A stretch of 64,000 bases of DNA. Source: Sterolibacterium denitrificans. GTDB taxonomy: Bacteria > Pseudomonadota > Gammaproteobacteria > Burkholderiales > Rhodocyclaceae. A model generated the notes under the pieces. That model was not told the origin of the DNA, made no database searches, and was given only the letters and a program-made list of their open reading frames with translations. Below are positions 1 to 8,179 of the stretch, piece after piece (the first letter of the stretch is position 1; the number at the start of each line of letters is the position of its first letter). The stretch is taken from NCBI RefSeq assembly GCF_900174485.1, contig NZ_LT837803.1, forward strand, positions 62,001 to 126,000, in the 5' to 3' direction. The position numbers were made by a program, and so were the translations under genes.

Positions 1-235
1 TCTTCAGCATGATGACGAAGCGCTCACCCTTCTTCAGCCCCAACTGCATCAGGTGCGCGGCCAGGCGATTGGCATGCGTGTCGAGCTGGCGGTAAGTGCG
101 CACTTCGTCGGGCGTGGCGCCGCCGTCGAGACTCAGATGCTCGAAAGTCAGCACGTCACGCTCGGGCATCTGCTCGGCGCGGATTTCGATCAGGTCGGCG
201 AGGATGAATTCATTGCGGGTGTCTGGATCGCGCAT
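1..235 (-). CDS. AMP-dependent acyl-CoA synthetase, N-terminal fragment (runs off the window)
   Basis: Only the first 78 codons are in the window. The protein begins MRDPDTRNEF, and the segment FEHLSLDGGATPDEVRTYRQ with LAAHLMQLGLKKGERFVIML is the usual opening of adenylate-forming acyl-CoA synthetases (ANL superfamily), which activate a carboxylic acid to its CoA thioester with ATP. The AMP-binding motifs lie outside the window, so the substrate cannot be judged. The start is fixed by an AAGGAG ribosome-binding site just upstream. It begins 17 bases after the thiolase stop on the same strand, so the two are probably one operon for side-chain or fatty-acid degradation. Confidence 0.75.
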   Translation of the reverse strand, partial: MRDPDTRNEFILADLIEIRAEQMPERDVLTFEHLSLDGGATPDEVRTYRQLDTHANRLAAHLMQLGLKKGERFVIMLK

Positions 236-252
236 GGGGACTCCTTGTCATT

Positions 253-1476
253 TCACCGTACGACGATAGTGATGTTCATGACCGCCGTCTCGTTGCCCAG
301 GCTGCCGCCGCCGTTGTGGGCCAAACCCACGCGCGCGCCTTCGACCTGACGCTGGCCGGCGCGGCCCTGCAGTTGCCAGGTCAGCTCGGCGAGCTGGGCC
401 ACGCCGGTGGCACCGACCGGGTGGCCCTTGCGCAGCAGGCCGCCCGAGGGATTGACGGGGATGCGCCCGCCCAGGCGCGCATCCCCGGCCTCGACGAAGC
501 GGCGCACGTCCTCCGCCTTGCACAGGCCGAGGTGCTCGTAAGTCAGCATTTCGGTGACCACCGAGGAATCGTGCAACTCGACCAGATCGAGATCGTCGGG
601 GCCGACGCTGGCTTCGCGGTAGGCATCGGCGATCGACAGGCTGGTGACGTTTTCCGCCGCGCCGTCGGGATGCTCGAAGTAGGAATGCACCACCGACGAG
701 ACGATGCGCACCGGTTTCTGGATGCCCAGTTGCCGCGCCTTGCGCTCGCTGACGAGAATCGCCGCCGCGCCGCCGTCACCGAGCGGGCAAATCATCGGCC
801 TTGTGAGCGGATCGACGATCACCGGCTGGGCCAGCACTTCCTCGACGGTCGTCGCTTTCTGGAACTGAGCGCGCGGATTGAGGCTGCCGTGAAAGGACGC
901 CTTCTCGGTGATCATGGCGAAATGGCGGATGTCGGTGCCGTGCGCCGCCATGTACTCGCGCGCCAGGTTGCCGTAGAAGTCGGCGAACATCGAGCGATCC
1001 TTGCCCGAACCGGCCGACGCCTCGGCGCTTTGCCCGGCGGTCATCGCCGCCATGAACCTGTCGCGCTCCTCGACGTCGATGGCGCCGTTGAAGGCGCTGT
1101 AGCTGACCATCTTGTTCTCGTGGAACAGCTTCTCGAAGCCGACCACCAGCACCACGTCGTAATAACCGGCGGAGACCATCATCGCCGCCTGGTTCAGCGC
1201 GGTGGAGCCGCTGCCGCAGGCGTTCTCGATGTTGATGATGGGAAACTTGCCCAAGCCGATGGAACTCAGCACCACCTGACCGCGGATCGACTCCTGGCCG
1301 GTCACCAGCCCCGCCGCGCAGTTGCCGACGTAGGCCGCCTCGATTTCGCCGGGCTGGATGCCGGCATCGGCGATGGCTTCCAGTACCGGCTGACCACCCA
1401 GCCACTTGATGCTTTTATCCAGATGCTTGCCGAACGGCGTCATGCCGACGCCGGCGACGATGGCGTTCACGCGCAT
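253..1476 (-). CDS. SCP2-type thiolase family protein (acetyl-CoA acetyltransferase-like)
   Basis: A 407-residue thiolase-fold protein. The nucleophile is probably Cys87 in NACGSGS. The C-terminal part has GHPVGATG (near 352) and AHNGGG (near 387), where classical thiolases carry a second catalytic cysteine. The segment LHDSSVVTEMLTYEHLGLC resembles the HDCF region of SCP-x/SCP2 thiolases, which act on branched or steroid side chains. An ATG five codons upstream (1491) is possible, but 1476 has a GGGAG site at good spacing and starts MRVNAIVAGVG as family members do. It probably cleaves a 3-ketoacyl-CoA; the substrate is unknown. It is followed by the acyl-CoA synthetase gene. Confidence 0.85.
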   Translation of the reverse strand: MRVNAIVAGVGMTPFGKHLDKSIKWLGGQPVLEAIADAGIQPGEIEAAYVGNCAAGLVTGQESIRGQVVLSSIGLGKFPIINIENACGSGSTALNQAAMMVSAGYYDVVLVVGFEKLFHENKMVSYSAFNGAIDVEERDRFMAAMTAGQSAEASAGSGKDRSMFADFYGNLAREYMAAHGTDIRHFAMITEKASFHGSLNPRAQFQKATTVEEVLAQPVIVDPLTRPMICPLGDGGAAAILVSERKARQLGIQKPVRIVSSVVHSYFEHPDGAAENVTSLSIADAYREASVGPDDLDLVELHDSSVVTEMLTYEHLGLCKAEDVRRFVEAGDARLGGRIPVNPSGGLLRKGHPVGATGVAQLAELTWQLQGRAGQRQVEGARVGLAHNGGGSLGNETAVMNITIVVR

Positions 1477-1648
1477 GGTAATGGCTCCCACAAAGATGAT
1501 CGGGTATTCATGATTTCAGCATATGGTACGAACCTTCCGGCCCGGGTAAAGTGCACCGTCGATGAAGAGCGCGCTGGCGCGTCGTATCGTCGTACGTATC
1601 CGATTCGAACGACGCACGGACATTTGACCACTGGAGCGACGAACCCCC

Positions 1649-2347
1649 ATGAATCCGACCACGATGTTGACCCCGGTTGCGCAAGACCTGTGGACCGCGC
1701 ATCACCCCATGCGCCTGCTCGGCATGCCGATGACCGCGGCGATGACCGTGGTGCGGCTGGCGCATCGCCTTTGGATCCACTCGCCGATCCCCTTGCCGGC
1801 CGCATTGCGCGGCGAACTCGATGCGCTCGGCGCCGCAGCCTGGGCCGTCGCACCGAACCGCCATCACCATCTGTTCGCGCTGGATTTCCTCGCGGCGTAC
1901 CCGGCCGCGCAATTGTTCATCGCTCCCCGGCTCGTCACCAAGGTGGCCGGACTGGCAGGGTTTCCGACGATTCCCACCGATGCCTCGGCACCGTGGCACG
2001 GCGCCATCGATGGGCTGCTCATCGAGGGCAACTCGGAAATGAGCGAAACGGTCTTCTTTCATCGCCCCTCGAAAAGCCTGATCGTCAGCGACCTCGGCGT
2101 GCATTTCGGCCCGTGGAATGCCGGCATGACCCAACTTTATGCGCGGCTCAACGGTTGCCACGGTCGTTTTGGGCAGACCCTGCTGCTGAAGCTGCCGTAT
2201 CGCGACAAGGCGGCCGCGCGCGCATCGCTGCAGCGCGTGCTGGCCTGGGATTTCGAGCGCATCGTCCCGGCCCACGGCCCCGTCATCGAAAACGGCGCGC
2301 ACGCGGCCTTCGAACAGGCCTTCGCCTGGCTGCTGCGCGGAAAATGA
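1649..2347 (+). CDS. DUF4336 domain-containing protein (metallo-beta-lactamase-like fold)
   Basis: A 232-residue cytosolic protein without a signal peptide or membrane segment. The pattern VVRLAHRLWIHSPIPL near residue 37, VSDLGVHF near 146 and a late PAHGP motif near 210 fit the DUF4336 family, whose members resemble metallo-beta-lactamase folds but keep few of the metal histidines. No reaction is known for the family. It is divergent from the thiolase operon across a 170-base intergenic stretch in which I saw no convincing operator, and convergent with the nitroreductase gene 39 bases downstream. A role linked to its neighbours is only inference. Confidence 0.7.
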   Translation: MNPTTMLTPVAQDLWTAHHPMRLLGMPMTAAMTVVRLAHRLWIHSPIPLPAALRGELDALGAAAWAVAPNRHHHLFALDFLAAYPAAQLFIAPRLVTKVAGLAGFPTIPTDASAPWHGAIDGLLIEGNSEMSETVFFHRPSKSLIVSDLGVHFGPWNAGMTQLYARLNGCHGRFGQTLLLKLPYRDKAAARASLQRVLAWDFERIVPAHGPVIENGAHAAFEQAFAWLLRGK

Positions 2348-2386
2348 CCGGCCGTTCGACATCGCCTGCCGCCGCGACGGCGTACG

Positions 2387-3175
2387 TCAAATCATCCCGC
2401 TGCGCGGCAGCTCGTACTTCACCCGCAGCGCCTCGATCTCTTCCTCGCGGCCCGGCAGCTTGGCCGGCACCTGGATCATGCGCTGCGCCTTGAGTTCCTC
2501 GACCACGGCCTCTGAGCGCGGGAAGGGATTATCGATGGCGTTGTATTGAAACAGCTCCTCGAACGGCAGGCGCGGCCGCTGGCCGCCGGCTTCGCGCGAT
2601 TCGGCCGGATAGCCGACGGTCTGCGCGACGACGATGCGGCAGCTCTCGGGCAGGCCGAAGGCCTTTTCGACGCGCTGCCAGTTGGCCGAGCCCTGGCAGC
2701 AGCAGCCCAGCCCTTCGGCGATCGCCACCAGCGTGGCCTGGGCCACGGCCTGGCCGAGATCCATGTCGACGAGACCCGGCTGCTTGAGATTTTCCGAAGC
2801 GGCCGTCATGATCGGCACGAGCACGTCGTTGAGTTCATCGAAGCGGTCGGGCCCGTAGCCGAGCGCGCCGGCCTCGACGAGTTCGACCAGGCGCTGCGCG
2901 GCTTCGTCCATGGCGTTCTGCTCGATGTACCAGAGGATGACGATCGGCGCCTGCTGGATCTGGTAGCCGCCCACCGGCGAGGGCAGCGACTCGAGTTGCT
3001 CTTCGGTGGCCGTGGCGCGGTTCACCACCAGCGCGCGGGCGGCGTTGTTGTTGCCGAAGTGCGAAGCCAGGCGCGCGGCTTCGAGCATTTTCTGGATTTT
3101 TTCGATCTCCACCGGCCGGTCGGGATCGAGAAAGCGGAAAGAACGGCGGCTGCCGATGGCGTCGTAAAGTTCCAT
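2387..3175 (-). CDS. Nitroreductase family protein
   Basis: A 262-residue protein opening MELYDAIGSRRSFRFLDPDRP, the flavin-binding start of the nitroreductase superfamily (R-R-S-x-R-x-F/Y). A middle segment, ATLVAIAEGLGCCCQGSANW near 148-167, corresponds to the conserved glycine- and cysteine-rich loop, here with three adjacent cysteines. It is probably an FMN-dependent oxidoreductase. It starts 12 bases after the acyl-CoA dehydrogenase stop and so shares its promoter and TetR control. A nitroreductase next to acyl-CoA dehydrogenases may reduce a quinone or enone intermediate of the same degradative route; this is inference. Confidence 0.8.
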   Translation of the reverse strand: MELYDAIGSRRSFRFLDPDRPVEIEKIQKMLEAARLASHFGNNNAARALVVNRATATEEQLESLPSPVGGYQIQQAPIVILWYIEQNAMDEAAQRLVELVEAGALGYGPDRFDELNDVLVPIMTAASENLKQPGLVDMDLGQAVAQATLVAIAEGLGCCCQGSANWQRVEKAFGLPESCRIVVAQTVGYPAESREAGGQRPRLPFEELFQYNAIDNPFPRSEAVVEELKAQRMIQVPAKLPGREEEIEALRVKYELPRSGMI

Positions 3176-3187
3176 GTCGATGCTCCC

Positions 3188-4402
3188 TCAGAAATTGTTG
3201 GCGGCGGTCAGGCCCAGCATGTGATTCTCCCCATCCTCGATCAGCCCGGCGCGGGCGTCGCGGAAAATCTTTTCCAGCGGATACTCGCGGCACAGGCCAT
3301 TGCCGCCGAACATCTGCAAGGCTTCGGAAGCGATTTCAAACGCGCTCTGCGTCACCAGCACCTTGGAGGCGGCGGCGTAGTGGAAGGGAATCATGCCCAT
3401 GCGCTGGTAGTGCTGGATCGCCACCTGGCGGGCGAAGCTGCGCGCCGATTCGAGCTTCATGAACATGTTGAACAGCCGCGCCTTCACGCTCTGGTGTTCG
3501 ATGATGGGCTTGCCGCCCTGCACGCGCTCCTTCGCATAGGCCAGCGCATGATCGAAGGCGGCGCGGGCCACGCCGACGAACTGCAGGCCCATCGCGGTGT
3601 TGGCATGGGCGAGAAAGCCGCCCAGCATCATCGCGTACATGTCGGGATCGTCGGCAAGGAAGAACCGCGCCGGCACGCGCACCTCGTCGAAGAAAATCTC
3701 GCCCTGGTTCAGCGTGCGCTGGCCGAGCTTGTCGAGCGGCTTGCCGCGCGTGATGCCGGGCAGGTCGAGCGGCAGCAGGAATACCGCGCCGCCGGCACGG
3801 CCGATCTTCGAATCCTCGTAGGTCGCGAAGATCATGCCGCAGCCGGCGATGGTGCCGCAGGACACCCAGGCGGCCTTCTGGCCGTTGAGGATGTAATCCT
3901 CGCCATCGCGCCGGCAGCGCAGATCGGCGCGCCCGGCCGGGTCGCGGAAACTGGCGTCGTTGAAAGCCACCATGTCGGAACCGTGATTCGGCTCGGTCAG
4001 CGCCAGGCAGAAAAACTCATCGCGCTGGGCGAAGAATTCCGCCAGATCCTCGCGTCCCATCTGGCGCGCCACCGATGCGCCCAGATTCCACAGCGAATAG
4101 GTGATCGACAAACCGACATCGCCCCAGCACAGTTCCTCGATGACCATCGCATGCATCAGCGCGCGCGCTTCGGGCGTCAGGTCGGGGCCGTAACAGTCGG
4201 GCGCGCCGACCAGGCCGATGGCCTTGAATTTCTCCAGCCCTTGCCACAAGGGCGAATCCTCGGCGATGACTGCCTCGGGCGTCATGCGATCGAGCTGCGC
4301 GGCGATCGGACGCATGACTTCAAGCGCGAAACGATGCGTGGTATCGCGCAATGCCAGCATTTCCTCGCTGATGCCGACATCCAGGTCGATGGTAGGGCTC
4401 AT
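3188..4402 (-). CDS. Acyl-CoA dehydrogenase
   Basis: A 404-residue FAD enzyme with the full acyl-CoA dehydrogenase layout. It has an N-terminal helical domain, a middle beta domain containing CLALTEPNHGSD, and a C-terminal helical domain ending in LQMFGGNGLCREYPLEKIFR and ARAGLIEDGENHMLGL. It forms the 2,3-double bond of an acyl-CoA; the chain specificity is not visible. The reading frame is open upstream to 4498, but the ATG at 4402 has a GAGGAG site and gives MSPTIDLDVGI, so it is preferred. It is first in an operon with the nitroreductase and is divergent from a TetR gene whose operator overlaps its promoter. Confidence 0.9.
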   Translation of the reverse strand: MSPTIDLDVGISEEMLALRDTTHRFALEVMRPIAAQLDRMTPEAVIAEDSPLWQGLEKFKAIGLVGAPDCYGPDLTPEARALMHAMVIEELCWGDVGLSITYSLWNLGASVARQMGREDLAEFFAQRDEFFCLALTEPNHGSDMVAFNDASFRDPAGRADLRCRRDGEDYILNGQKAAWVSCGTIAGCGMIFATYEDSKIGRAGGAVFLLPLDLPGITRGKPLDKLGQRTLNQGEIFFDEVRVPARFFLADDPDMYAMMLGGFLAHANTAMGLQFVGVARAAFDHALAYAKERVQGGKPIIEHQSVKARLFNMFMKLESARSFARQVAIQHYQRMGMIPFHYAAASKVLVTQSAFEIASEALQMFGGNGLCREYPLEKIFRDARAGLIEDGENHMLGLTAANNF

Positions 4403-4435
4403 GGGAACTCCTCGATAGTGATGAACTACCGGGTC

Positions 4436-4464
4436 ATTCAAGCAGGCTTCCCTCCGCGCGTCAA
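4436..4464 (-). promoter_or_regulatory. Predicted sigma-70 promoter of the acyl-CoA dehydrogenase operon
   Basis: On the minus strand TTGACG (4464-4459) is followed after exactly 17 bases by TTGAAT (4441-4436). Transcription would start about 25 bases before the ATG at 4402. The -35 box overlaps the end of the palindrome at 4463-4478, so a bound repressor would block it. Confidence 0.55.
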
Positions 4465-4478
4465 TCAATCGATTGATT
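4463..4478. promoter_or_regulatory. Perfect 16-bp palindrome, probable TetR operator
   Basis: AATCAATCGATTGATT is its own reverse complement. It lies in the divergent intergenic region between the acyl-CoA dehydrogenase and the TetR-family gene, between their two -35 boxes. A looser outer pair, GTCAAT (4460-4465) and ATTGAC (4480-4485), frames it. The position is typical of an autoregulating TetR repressor that also controls its divergent neighbour. Confidence 0.6.
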
Positions 4479-4480
4479 AA

Positions 4481-4510
4481 TTGACAGGCCGGCGGCAATG
4501 GGCCTAAATA
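4481..4510 (+). promoter_or_regulatory. Predicted promoter of the TetR-family gene
   Basis: A consensus -35 TTGACA (4481-4486) is followed after 17-18 bases by a weak -10 (CTAAAT at 4504 or TAAATA at 4505). It immediately abuts the palindrome at 4463-4478. If correct, the in-frame ATG at 4498 lies upstream of the transcription start and cannot be used. Confidence 0.45.
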
Positions 4511-4542
4511 CGGTCTGCATGCATCTCAGGCTCCAACCCGCA

Positions 4543-5199
4543 ATGAACCGACTCACGACTGCGAAACCAATGAAAAAAGCCGGCCGCCCGATGGGCGCCG
4601 ACGTCGCCGTGGCGACGCGCAAGAACATACTCGACGCCGCCACGCTGTGCTTCGCCGAACTCGGCTACGCCGCCGCCAGCAACCGGGAAATCGCCAAGCG
4701 CGCCGGCGTGACCAGCGGCTCGCTGTATCACTATTTCGATTCCAAGGCCGCGCTCTACCGCGCCGCCCTGCAGGATGCCAACCGGCTGCTGATCAATGCC
4801 TACCTGGACGCCGCGCGCGAGATTCCCGAGGCCAGCAGCGTGGATCAGCTCTGCCTGGGCCTGGAGCGCGCCTTCGCCGTGGCGCGCGGCCGGCCGGGCA
4901 TGATGAACTTCGCCTCCGCCTCGGCGCTGGAAATCCAGCGCAACAAGGAACTCGACTGGCTGGCGCGCGAAGATGCCGAGGCCTTCCCGCTGTTCTTCCG
5001 CAACCTGCTCAAGCGCGCGCGCAAGCGCGGCGAGCTCAACCCCGAAATGAACATCGACGCGGCGATGAACGTGCTGATCATCTCCTTCGCCAGCCTGGCC
5101 TTCCTGCAGGGCACCCAGGTCGACGAAGCCGCCTTCGACGTCTCGCTCAAGGCCTTTCAGCAAATGCTGCGCGGCGAAATGTTCATGCGGCCGAGCTGA
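4543..5199 (+). CDS. TetR/AcrR family transcriptional regulator
   Basis: A typical one-domain regulator. The N-terminal helix-turn-helix reads ASNREIAKRAGVTSGSLYHY followed by FDSK, and the alpha-helical C-terminal part would bind an inducer. Candidate starts are 4498, 4543 and 4570. The predicted promoter excludes 4498; 4543 has a weak AGG upstream, while 4570 (MKKAGRPMG) gives the commonest length. It is divergent from the acyl-CoA dehydrogenase operon with a shared palindrome. By analogy with FadR/PsrA/KstR-like members it probably represses that operon and itself until an acyl-CoA is bound. The ligand is unknown. Confidence 0.88.
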   Translation: MNRLTTAKPMKKAGRPMGADVAVATRKNILDAATLCFAELGYAAASNREIAKRAGVTSGSLYHYFDSKAALYRAALQDANRLLINAYLDAAREIPEASSVDQLCLGLERAFAVARGRPGMMNFASASALEIQRNKELDWLAREDAEAFPLFFRNLLKRARKRGELNPEMNIDAAMNVLIISFASLAFLQGTQVDEAAFDVSLKAFQQMLRGEMFMRPS

Positions 5200-5220
5200 T
5201 TTTCGGCCCCGCCGGCTGCC

Positions 5221-5793
5221 GTGTCCGCCCCCGTCACCCTCCGCCTGCAACCAACGGCCGACGATCACCGCATCGCCCGCTATGCCGCCGCGGCGATCGC
5301 CCTGTCGGTGGTCGAAGCGGCGATTCCCAGCCCGCTACCGGGCGTCAAGCCGGGGCTGGCCAACATCATCACCTTGATCGTGCTCGCGCGCCACGGCTGG
5401 CGCGATGCGGTCTGGGTCACGCTGTTACGGGTCTTCGCCGGCAGCCTGGTGCTCGGCCAGTTTCTCGCGCCGGGATTTTTCCTCAGCCTCGCCGGTTCGC
5501 TAGCCAGCCTCGTCGTGCTGGGCGCGGCGCTGCATCTGCCGCAGCGCTGGTTCGGCCCGGTCAGCCAGAGCCTGCTCGCCGCCTTCGCCCACATTGCTGG
5601 ACAACTGGTGCTGGCCCGGCTGTGGCTGGTGCCGCACGACGGCCTGTTCTACCTGGTCCCGTTTTTTGCCCTGGCAGCGCTGGCATTCGGCCTGGCCAAC
5701 GGCCTGGCGACGGCAAAAATCCTTGCGGGCGATGGCATCAAGGCAACTGCGCATGCGGCATGCGCGCCAGAATCGTCTGCGTGCGACGATTGA
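5221..5793 (+). CDS. Gx transporter family membrane protein
   Basis: A 190-residue polytopic membrane protein with about five hydrophobic segments. The segment VVEAAIPSPLPGVKPGLANI near residue 30 is the signature of the Gx transporter / heptaprenyl diphosphate synthase component I-like family (Pfam Hpre_diP_synt_I). The family is thought to be ECF-type transport components; the substrate is not known. The start is GTG, 21 bases after the TetR stop. The 3' end overlaps the convergent mtgA by 56 bases. Confidence 0.78.
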   Translation: MSAPVTLRLQPTADDHRIARYAAAAIALSVVEAAIPSPLPGVKPGLANIITLIVLARHGWRDAVWVTLLRVFAGSLVLGQFLAPGFFLSLAGSLASLVVLGAALHLPQRWFGPVSQSLLAAFAHIAGQLVLARLWLVPHDGLFYLVPFFALAALAFGLANGLATAKILAGDGIKATAHAACAPESSACDD

Positions 5794-6445
5794 GATAAGC
5801 CGACCAGGGATTCTTCTCGAAACGCCGGGGCGCCGGCAGCATCACCGCCAGCCGGGCCGCCTGCGCGGCCGTCAGTTGAGCGGCACCCACCCTGTAATAG
5901 CGCCGCGCGGCCGCCTCGGCGCCAAAGACGCAATCGCCCCACTCCACCGAGTTCAGGTACACCTCCAGTATCCGCCGCTTGTCCCAGGCGGTTTCCAGCA
6001 TCAGGGTGATGATCGCTTCCTGCGCCTTGCGCCACGGCGTCTTGACCGGGGAGAGAAACAGGTTCTTGGCGAGTTGCTGGGTGATCGTCGAACCGCCGGC
6101 CACGAGCCGGCCTTTCCTGCGGTTTTTCTCCAGGGCCAACTGCATGCCTTCCCAGTCGAAGCCATCATGCACGGCGAACTTGTCGTCCTCGGCCGCGACC
6201 ACCGCGCGCTTGAGATGCACCGAGATCTTCCCGTAGGGCTGCCAGTGGCGTTTCAGTTCAGCTTGCGGATTCGTCCTGCGCGCCTCGTCGAGGCGGATTT
6301 CCATGAAGCGCGTCATGCCCGGATCGAAGTATTTCCACCACATCACCCAACCCATGTACCAGCACTGGGTGAGCAGGATCAGCAGCACCAGTCCGAGCAG
6401 GATGCGCTTGAACCACTTGAAGGCGCCGCCCAGCAAAACCTTCAT
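5738..6445 (-). CDS. mtgA: Monofunctional biosynthetic peptidoglycan transglycosylase
   Basis: A 235-residue inner-membrane glycosyltransferase (GT51) that polymerises lipid II into glycan strands. One membrane anchor lies at about residues 10-30. The GT51 signatures are AAEDDKFAVHDGFDWEGM with the catalytic glutamate, and GGSTITQQLAKNLFLSP. There is no transpeptidase domain, as expected. The ATG overlaps the aroE stop (ATGA). The order tonB-aroE-mtgA is common in Betaproteobacteria. Its last 56 bases are antisense to the Gx transporter gene. Confidence 0.95.
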   Translation of the reverse strand: MKVLLGGAFKWFKRILLGLVLLILLTQCWYMGWVMWWKYFDPGMTRFMEIRLDEARRTNPQAELKRHWQPYGKISVHLKRAVVAAEDDKFAVHDGFDWEGMQLALEKNRRKGRLVAGGSTITQQLAKNLFLSPVKTPWRKAQEAIITLMLETAWDKRRILEVYLNSVEWGDCVFGAEAAARRYYRVGAAQLTAAQAARLAVMLPAPRRFEKNPWSAYLNRRTQTILARMPHAQLP

Positions 6446-7251
6446 GACCGGCGCAACTCGGCCAGCACGGCCAGCGTATCCGGACGCAGGCCGCGCCAGA
6501 CCAGAAAGGCCTCGGCCGCCTGTTCGACCAGCATGCCGAGGCCATCGCTGACCCGCGCGCCGGCACGGCGGGCTTGCGCCATGAAAGGCGTCTCGCGGCC
6601 ATACAGCATGTCGTAGGCCAGGCAATCCGGCGCGAAGACGCCGTCGGGAATCTCCGGCGCGGCATCGCTGAGGCCGGCCGAGGTGGCGTTGATGACGATG
6701 TCGAATGACTGGCCGCTCAACTCGGCAAAACCGCAGCCCCGCAGCTTCCCGTGCGCTGCCAGCGCCTCGGCCAGCGTCCGCGCCCTGGCCGCCGTGCGGT
6801 TGGCGATCACCAGGCAGGCGGGCGCTTCCTGCAGCAGCGGCAGCACGCTGCCGCGCGCCGCGCCGCCGGCGCCCAGCAGCAGCACGCGCCGGCCGGCGAT
6901 TTCCTGGGCGAGATTGACGCGGATGTCGCGCACGATGCCGGCACCATCGGTGTTGTCGCCGAGAATTTCACCGTGCCGGAAACTCAGCGTATTCACCGCG
7001 CCGGCCGCGCGCGCGCGATCGGTCAGCCGGGTGACCAACCGATACGCCTCTTCCTTGAACGGCACGGTGACGTTCAGGCCGCAGCCGCCGTCGGCAATGA
7101 AGCCGCGCACGGTCTCGGCAAAGCCGTCCAACGGCGCGAGCAGCGCGTCGTAATGCAAGTCCTGCCCGGTCTGCGCGGCAAAGCGGCGGTGGATCTGCGG
7201 CGACTTGCTGTGGGCCACCGGGTGGCCGATCACTGCGTATCTGTCTGTCAT
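6442..7251 (-). CDS. aroE: Shikimate dehydrogenase
   Basis: A 269-residue NADPH enzyme that reduces 3-dehydroshikimate to shikimate in aromatic amino acid synthesis. It shows the shikimate-binding start VIGHPVAHSKSPQIHRRF, NVTVPFKEEA with the catalytic lysine, and the dinucleotide-binding loop GAGGAARG. The start MTDRYAVIGHP matches the family. An upstream ATG pair at 7272/7269 overlaps the tonB stop and could allow coupled initiation. It ends in a 4-base overlap with mtgA. Confidence 0.95.
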   Translation of the reverse strand: MTDRYAVIGHPVAHSKSPQIHRRFAAQTGQDLHYDALLAPLDGFAETVRGFIADGGCGLNVTVPFKEEAYRLVTRLTDRARAAGAVNTLSFRHGEILGDNTDGAGIVRDIRVNLAQEIAGRRVLLLGAGGAARGSVLPLLQEAPACLVIANRTAARARTLAEALAAHGKLRGCGFAELSGQSFDIVINATSAGLSDAAPEIPDGVFAPDCLAYDMLYGRETPFMAQARRAGARVSDGLGMLVEQAAEAFLVWRGLRPDTLAVLAELRRS

Positions 7252-7268
7252 GGCCCGTTGCTGCGGCA

Positions 7269-8168
7269 TCATTTGGCCTGCAGCCTGTCCTCGTTGGTAA
7301 ACGACCAGGTGCGGGTGATGCCGATGATGTCGATATCGGAAAGGCTGGGCGGAAACGCCGGAAACGGCGCGGCCTGGTTGACGATGCGGATAGCCGCCTC
7401 ATCCAGCACCCGGGTGCCCGAAGAGCGGTCGATGGTGATCGCGTTGATGCTGCCATCGGACTTGATTTCCACCGTCAGCACCAGCGTGCCATAGACCCGC
7501 CCCCGGGCGGCCTGCGGATAATTGAGATTGCCGACGCGCTCGATCTTCTGCCGCCAGTCTTCCTCGTACTGGGCAAAGCGGTATTCGGTGGCGCGCGCGC
7601 CGATGAACTTCTTGCGCGGCCGCTTGTTGTACTCATCGTATTGGCGTTCGATCTGCCCTTGCAGACGCGCCATGGCCATGGCCGAGGCGGCGAGGTCGCT
7701 CCCCGTGGCCGGCTGCGGTTCGGGCTCCGGCTTGTTCTGCGGCCGCTGCTGCTCGGATGAGTAGAGCTTTTCACGGCTCTTGATCTGGCTCATCAACTGG
7801 CGCTGCAGGGCTTCCATTTCGGCGATCCTGCGCTGCGCCTCGACCAGTTCGTTGCCCTGTCGCACCGCAGGCGTCACCGGCAGCGGCGTCCTGGCGATGC
7901 GTTTCTCGTCCGTATTGCCGCCGCCATCGAGATTGACCTGGGCGCGCGCCTGCGCCTGGGTGGGCGCCGGAGCCGTACTGCTCCTGGCGTTGACCAGGAT
8001 GACTTCGAGCATCTGGTCGCTGGCCTTGGCCAGCTTGTGCGGTACCTCGAAGTGGATCGCCAGCAAGACGGCATGGATCGCCAGCGAAATACTCAACGCC
8101 ACCGACAGCGTGATGCTTCGCGGCAGCAGGGCAATGATCCGGGACAACCGGGGAGGAATACTCGGCAT
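7269..8168 (-). CDS. tonB: TonB energy transducer
   Basis: A 299-residue protein with a single N-terminal membrane anchor (about 20-40). It then has a periplasmic region with a charged coiled stretch (about 105-140) and a proline/glutamate-rich piece (NKPEPEPQPA). The C-terminal TonB domain contains NYPQAARGRVYGTLVLTVEI and a DEAAIRIVNQAAPFPAFPP region. It couples the proton motive force to outer-membrane receptors and could serve the BtuB-like and haem-type receptors in this window. No exbB-exbD pair is adjacent. It lies between the RNB ribonuclease and aroE, as in related genomes. Confidence 0.92.
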   Translation of the reverse strand: MPSIPPRLSRIIALLPRSITLSVALSISLAIHAVLLAIHFEVPHKLAKASDQMLEVILVNARSSTAPAPTQAQARAQVNLDGGGNTDEKRIARTPLPVTPAVRQGNELVEAQRRIAEMEALQRQLMSQIKSREKLYSSEQQRPQNKPEPEPQPATGSDLAASAMAMARLQGQIERQYDEYNKRPRKKFIGARATEYRFAQYEEDWRQKIERVGNLNYPQAARGRVYGTLVLTVEIKSDGSINAITIDRSSGTRVLDEAAIRIVNQAAPFPAFPPSLSDIDIIGITRTWSFTNEDRLQAK

Positions 8169-8179
8169 AGCGGACGATT

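Noticed and set aside
316-4480. Long plus-strand open frames opposite the thiolase, nitroreductase and acyl-CoA dehydrogenase.
   Set aside because: Antisense shadows of recognised genes with the same biased composition.
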